Assembly: GCA_035236585.1 (NCBI GenBank)
Contig: CP141133.1
Span: 42,921,729-42,985,728 of the forward strand
Direction: 5' to 3'
DNA length: 64,000 nt
Source: Warburgia ugandensis
Lineage: Eukaryota; Streptophyta; Magnoliopsida; Canellales; Canellaceae
Positions 59,801 through 64,000 of this stretch are shown in pieces. Position 1 is the first letter of the stretch. Each line of letters starts with the position of its first letter. Below the pieces are notes generated by a model. That model did not search any database. It was not told the origin of the DNA and worked only from the letters and a program-made list of their open reading frames with translations. The translations under genes were made by a program, and so were the position numbers.

Positions 59801-62203
59801 GGTTGTCATTATCAAAATCACCCTGTGCATTTTAAATCTCTTCTTTTCTCTCTCTTTTTTTATGACCGAAGAAGGGTGGAGGCTACCCTTTTTGAGTGCA
59901 AACACGGTGGTGATGTGGCATTGACGTGGTGTCGAAGGGAGGGGGTTGCTATCAAAATGAACCCTGCATTATGAATCTCTTCTTCTGTATCTCTCTCTCT
60001 CCCCCTTTTTTTATAGGAGAGGGGCAACACTTACCCCTTTTCGGTGCAAACACAATGGTGACCCTGTAATAACACAATGTTAGAGGGAGGGGCGTCGTTA
60101 TCAAAATGACCAACTGCATTTTAAATCAATTCCTCTTTCTCTTTTTTTTTAACAGAGAGTGGGTACACCTAGCCTTTTTTGGTGCAAACACGATGGTGAA
60201 GTAGCATTGACGCAGTGTCAGAGGGAGGGGTTATCATTTTCAAAATGACCTCCTATGTTTTCAATCTCTTCCTCTCTCTCTCTCTCTCTCACTTTACTAG
60301 AGAGGGGTGGTGCTACCCTTTTCTTGTCTAGACATGGTGGTGACTTGGCACTGATGCAATGTCAAAGGGAGGGGGTGTCATTATCTTAAGGACTACTTGT
60401 GTTTTAAATCTCTTCTTCTCCCTCTCTCTATTTTTTTTTATCGATTAGGAGTAGTGCCTACCCTTTTCCGGGGTGGCATGGTGGAGATGTAGCACTGATG
60501 CAATGTTAGAGGGAGGTGGTGTCGTTATCAAAACGACCTTCTACATTTTGAATCTCTTTTTCTCCCTCTACCTCTCTCTTCTTTTTTTTTACCGGTGAGG
60601 GGCAATGCCTACTCTTTTCTGGTGTAGACATAGTGGTAATGTGGCACTGATGCAAAATGACCCATATGTTTTGAATCTCTTCTTCTCTCTCTCTACTTTG
60701 TTTTTTTGACCAAAGACAGGCACCAACCCTTCTTTGGCATAAACATGGTGGTGATGCGGCACTGACACGGTGGTATGCGACGCTGACACAACGTCGGCAG
60801 GAGGGGTGTTGGTATCAAAACAACCCCCTGTGTAGTGAATCCTTCTTCTCTCTCTCTTTCCTTTTTTTTACGAGGCTGATGTAGTGTCAAAGGGAGGGGT
60901 GATCGTTATCAAAACAACCCTTGGCATTTTTTAATTCCTTCTTATCTCTCTCTTTTATTTTCTTGACCAGAGAGGGCCTACGCCTACACTTTTTCAATGC
61001 AAACACTGTGGTGAAGTGACGGTGATGTAGTGTCAGTGGGAGGGGGGTCGTTATCAAAACAACCCCCTATGATTTGAATATCTTTGTCTCTCTCTCTCTC
61101 TCTTACCGGAGAGTGGTAGCCTACCCTTTTTTGGTTTAGACACATTGGTGACATGGCAGTGACGCAGTGTCAGAGGGAGCGGTTGTCATTATCAAAATGA
61201 CCCCTGTATTTGGAATCTCTTCTTCTGTCTTTGTCTATCTTTTTTTTTATAGGATCAGGCCGACACATACCCTTTTCCAGCGTAGACAACAGTGGTGATG
61301 CAGCATTGATGCTGGGTCAGAGGGAGGGATTTCATTATCAAAACAACCACCTGCATTTTAAATCTCTTCTTCTCTCTCTCTCTCTCTGTCTCTCTTTTCA
61401 CTAGAGAGGGTGGCACCTACCATTTTCCATCACAAACACTGATGGTGTAGTGATGAAGCAGTATCGCAGGGAGGGGTTGTCATTATCAATACAACTATCT
61501 GCATTTTGAATCTCTTCTTCTTCTTCTTCTCTCTCTCTCTCTCACTCTCTCTCTCTCTCTCTCTTGTTGGCTAGAGAGGGGTGGCACCTACCCTTTTCTG
61601 ACGTAGACACGATAGTGGCATCGTGCAATGCACTGTCAGAGGGAGGGGTGTCATTATTAAAATGAACCCCCCATTTTAAATCTCTTCTTCTCTCTCTCCT
61701 TTTTTTTTTTTATTGTAAAGCAGTGCCAAACTTTTCCAATGCAGACATGGTGGTGATGAGCCATTGATGTAGTGTTGAGGTGGGGTTGTCATTATGAAAA
61801 TGACCCCTTGCATTTTGAATCTCTTCTTTTCTCTCTCTCTCTCTTCTTTTTTACGGAGTTGATGCAGTGTCAAAGGAAGGGGGTATTGTTATCAAAATGA
61901 ACCCCTACATTTTGAATTTCTACTACTTTCTCACTTTTTTTTTTAGTCCAGAGGGGTGGTAGCTACACTTTTGTTGCGTAGACACAATGGTGACAAGGCG
62001 TTGCTGCAGTGTCGTAGGGAGGGGTGTTGTTACCAAAATGACCTTATATTTTGAATCTCCTCTTCTTCTTCTCTCTCTCTCTTCCCCCTTTTTTTAGACC
62101 TAAGAGGGGTAGTGGCAACCCTTTTCTGGCACAAACGTGGTGGTGACACAGTGTTGAGGCAGTGTTGGAGGGAGGAGATGTCATGATCAAAACAACCCTC
62201 TAC

Positions 62204-62204
<1 letters not shown>

Positions 62205-62246
<42 letters not shown>
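62205..62246 (+). repeat. (CT)n microsatellite
   Basis: About 21 CT repeats replace the usual TTTTGAATCTCTTCTTCTC box of this monomer, going directly from CCCTCTACGT into the CT run. Confidence 0.88.
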
Positions 62247-62248
<2 letters not shown>

Positions 62249-64000
62249 TAGAGAGGGCCGGCACCTACCCTTTTTCGAAACAAACAGGGTGGTGATGCGA
62301 CGTTGTTCTAGTATTGAAGGTAGGGGGTGCGTTATCAAAATGACCCTCTGCATGTTGAATCTCTTCTTCTCTCTCTATTTTTTCATGCAAAGAAGGGTGA
62401 TGCCTACCCTTTTTCAGTGCAGACATTGTGGTGATGCAGCATTGATGTAGTGTTCGAGGGAAGGGGTGTTGTTATCATAAAAACCTCTTGAGTTTTCAAT
62501 ATCTCCTTTTGTCACTTTTTTTGTGACAGGAGAGGGGCAGCGCCTACCAATTTTTGGTGGCAACATGGTGGTGCTCATTGTCAGAGTGAGGGGGTGTTGT
62601 TATCAAAATGATCAACTGTATTTTGAATCTCTTCTTCTTCTTCTTCCTCTTCTCTCTGTCTCTCTCTTTATCAGGACGGGGCAGTACCAACCCTTTTTCG
62701 ACCCAGACATGGTGGTGATGCGACGCTAATGCACTGTCGAAAGGACGGAGTGTTGTTATCAAAATGACCCCCTATGTTTTGAATATCTTCTTTTCTCTTT
62801 CTCTCTCTTTTTCTTTTGATCGGACTGGGGCAATGCCTACCCTTTTCTAATGCAGACACGGTGGTAATGCGACACTAATACAGTGTGGAGGGAGGGGTGT
62901 CTGCTCTCTCTCTCTCTCTCACTCTCTTTGACCAGAGAGGGGTGATGCCTACCCTTTTCTAGCACAAACAGAATGGTGACACATGTTGAAGTACTGTCAA
63001 AGGGATTGGGTGTCATTATTTAAACAACCCCCTGCATTTTGAATCTCTTCCACTCTCTCTCTCTTTCTCTCTCTTATTTCTTTTTATGACCAGAGAGGGC
63101 CAGCACCTACCCTTTTCCAGCACAGACACAATGGTGAAGTTGCATTGAAGCGGTGTCGAAGTGAAGGGGTGTTGAAATAAAAAGGATCCTCTGCATTTTG
63201 AAACACCTCTCTCTCTCTTTGACCAAAGAGGAGAAGCCCCGACACTTTTTCGACACAAACATGGTGATGATGAGGCGCTAATGCAATGTTGAAGGGGGTG
63301 TCATTATCTAAATTACCCCGTATGTTTTGAATTTCTTTTTCTCTCTCTCTCATTTTGACTGAAGAGGAGTGGCGCCTAAGTTTTTTCGGCATAGAAATGG
63401 TGGTGATGTTGTGCTGACATAGTGTTGAAGGGAGGGTTGTCACTATCAAAACAATCTCCTGGATTTTGAATCTCTTTTTGTCTCACTCTCTTTTTTTTTC
63501 TAACCGAAGAGGGGTCACACCTACCCTTTTCTAGTGCAGACATGGTCATGACGCGGCATTGATGCAGTGCCAAAAGGGAGGGGTGTCATTACCAAAACTA
63601 CCCCACTGCATTTTAAGTCTCTTCTTCTTTCTCTCTCTCTCTCTCTCTCTTTACTGGAGAGGGTCGAAGCCTACCGTTTGTTGGCGCAAACATGGTGGTG
63701 ACTCGATGCTGACGTAGCATCAGAGGGAGGGGTGTCCTTATCAAAAGGACCACCTACATTTTGAATCTCTTCTTCTCTCTCATTTTTATTTTTTGATCAG
63801 AGAGGGGCGACCCCTACCCTTTTCAAGTGCAAACATAGTGGTAACATAGCGCTGATGCAGTGTCGAAGGGAGGGGTTGTTATCAAAACGACCCCCTGCAA
63901 TTTGTATCTCTTCTTCTCTCTCTCTCATTTTTTTGTTGATTGGAGAGGGACAGCACGGCGTCTACCCTTTTCCAACGTAGACATGGTGGTGACGTGGCAT

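Larger units (their letters stand above)
52390..64000 (+). repeat. Satellite block D: diverged monomers to the end of the window
   Basis: About 80 monomers of the same family and orientation; the array continues past the window edge. The first 5 bases (GCAGC) are the right target duplication of element 3. 52395-55510 belongs to the 2.3 kb duplication; the remainder shows no long-range order that I could follow by eye. CT runs occur at about 56641-56660, 56801-56830, 61529-61564 and 62205-62246. No non-satellite sequence was seen. Confidence 0.92.

Noticed and set aside
1..64000. Telomeric or rDNA-spacer identity for the satellite
   Set aside because: No TTTAGGG arrays and no rRNA sequence were found. 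A centromeric role is possible but cannot be supported from sequence alone.

Overview
The window looks like flowering-plant repeat-rich DNA. The evidence is three long-terminal-repeat (LTR) retrotransposon insertions of plant Ty3/gypsy type (long LTRs, primer sites matching initiator tRNA-Met, chromovirus-like Gag/Pol remains) set in a tandem satellite. The species cannot be named from the sequence. No intact host gene, tRNA, rRNA or CRISPR array was seen, and there is no convincing intact protein-coding gene.

About 44.4 kb (69%) is one satellite family in four blocks: 1-4142, 12325-12509, 17322-45816 and 52390-64000. The monomer is usually about 140-150 bp, always in the same orientation. 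It runs in order through a GAGAGGGGCGGTGCCTACCC-like box, a GCAGACATGGTGGTGATG box, a GTGTCGGAGGGAGGG box, an imperfect hairpin (GTCATT-ATCAA-AATGAC with G/C-run flanks), TTTTGAATCTCTTCTTCTC, and a CT-repeat/T-tract of varying length. Most monomers are diverged, largely by C-to-T and G-to-A changes at CpG positions.

The most striking structure is a young higher-order repeat at 23121-40018: five tandem copies of a roughly 3.38 kb unit (3392, 3375, 3367, 3382 and 3382 bp), each holding about 22-24 monomers and nearly identical by eye. Diverged relatives of the unit lie on both sides (an approximately 3.4 kb spacing of marker monomers from 17.6 kb, and the same monomer order from 41.27 to 44.3 kb). 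A separate two-copy duplication of about 2.3 kb spans 44.3-55.5 kb.

Three retroelements interrupt the satellite. Element 1 (4143-12324, +) is a decayed chromovirus with a truncated 5' LTR, a primer site, broken gag, protease, RT, RNase H and integrase, and a full 2.79 kb 3' LTR. Element 2 (12510-17321, -) is best read as a 4.8 kb solo LTR with a perfect AGATG target duplication. Element 3 (45817-52389, +) has two long LTRs around a 1.24 kb interior holding only broken gag joined to the last codons of pol, so it is an internally deleted, non-autonomous copy. The three elements plus the four satellite blocks account for the whole window.
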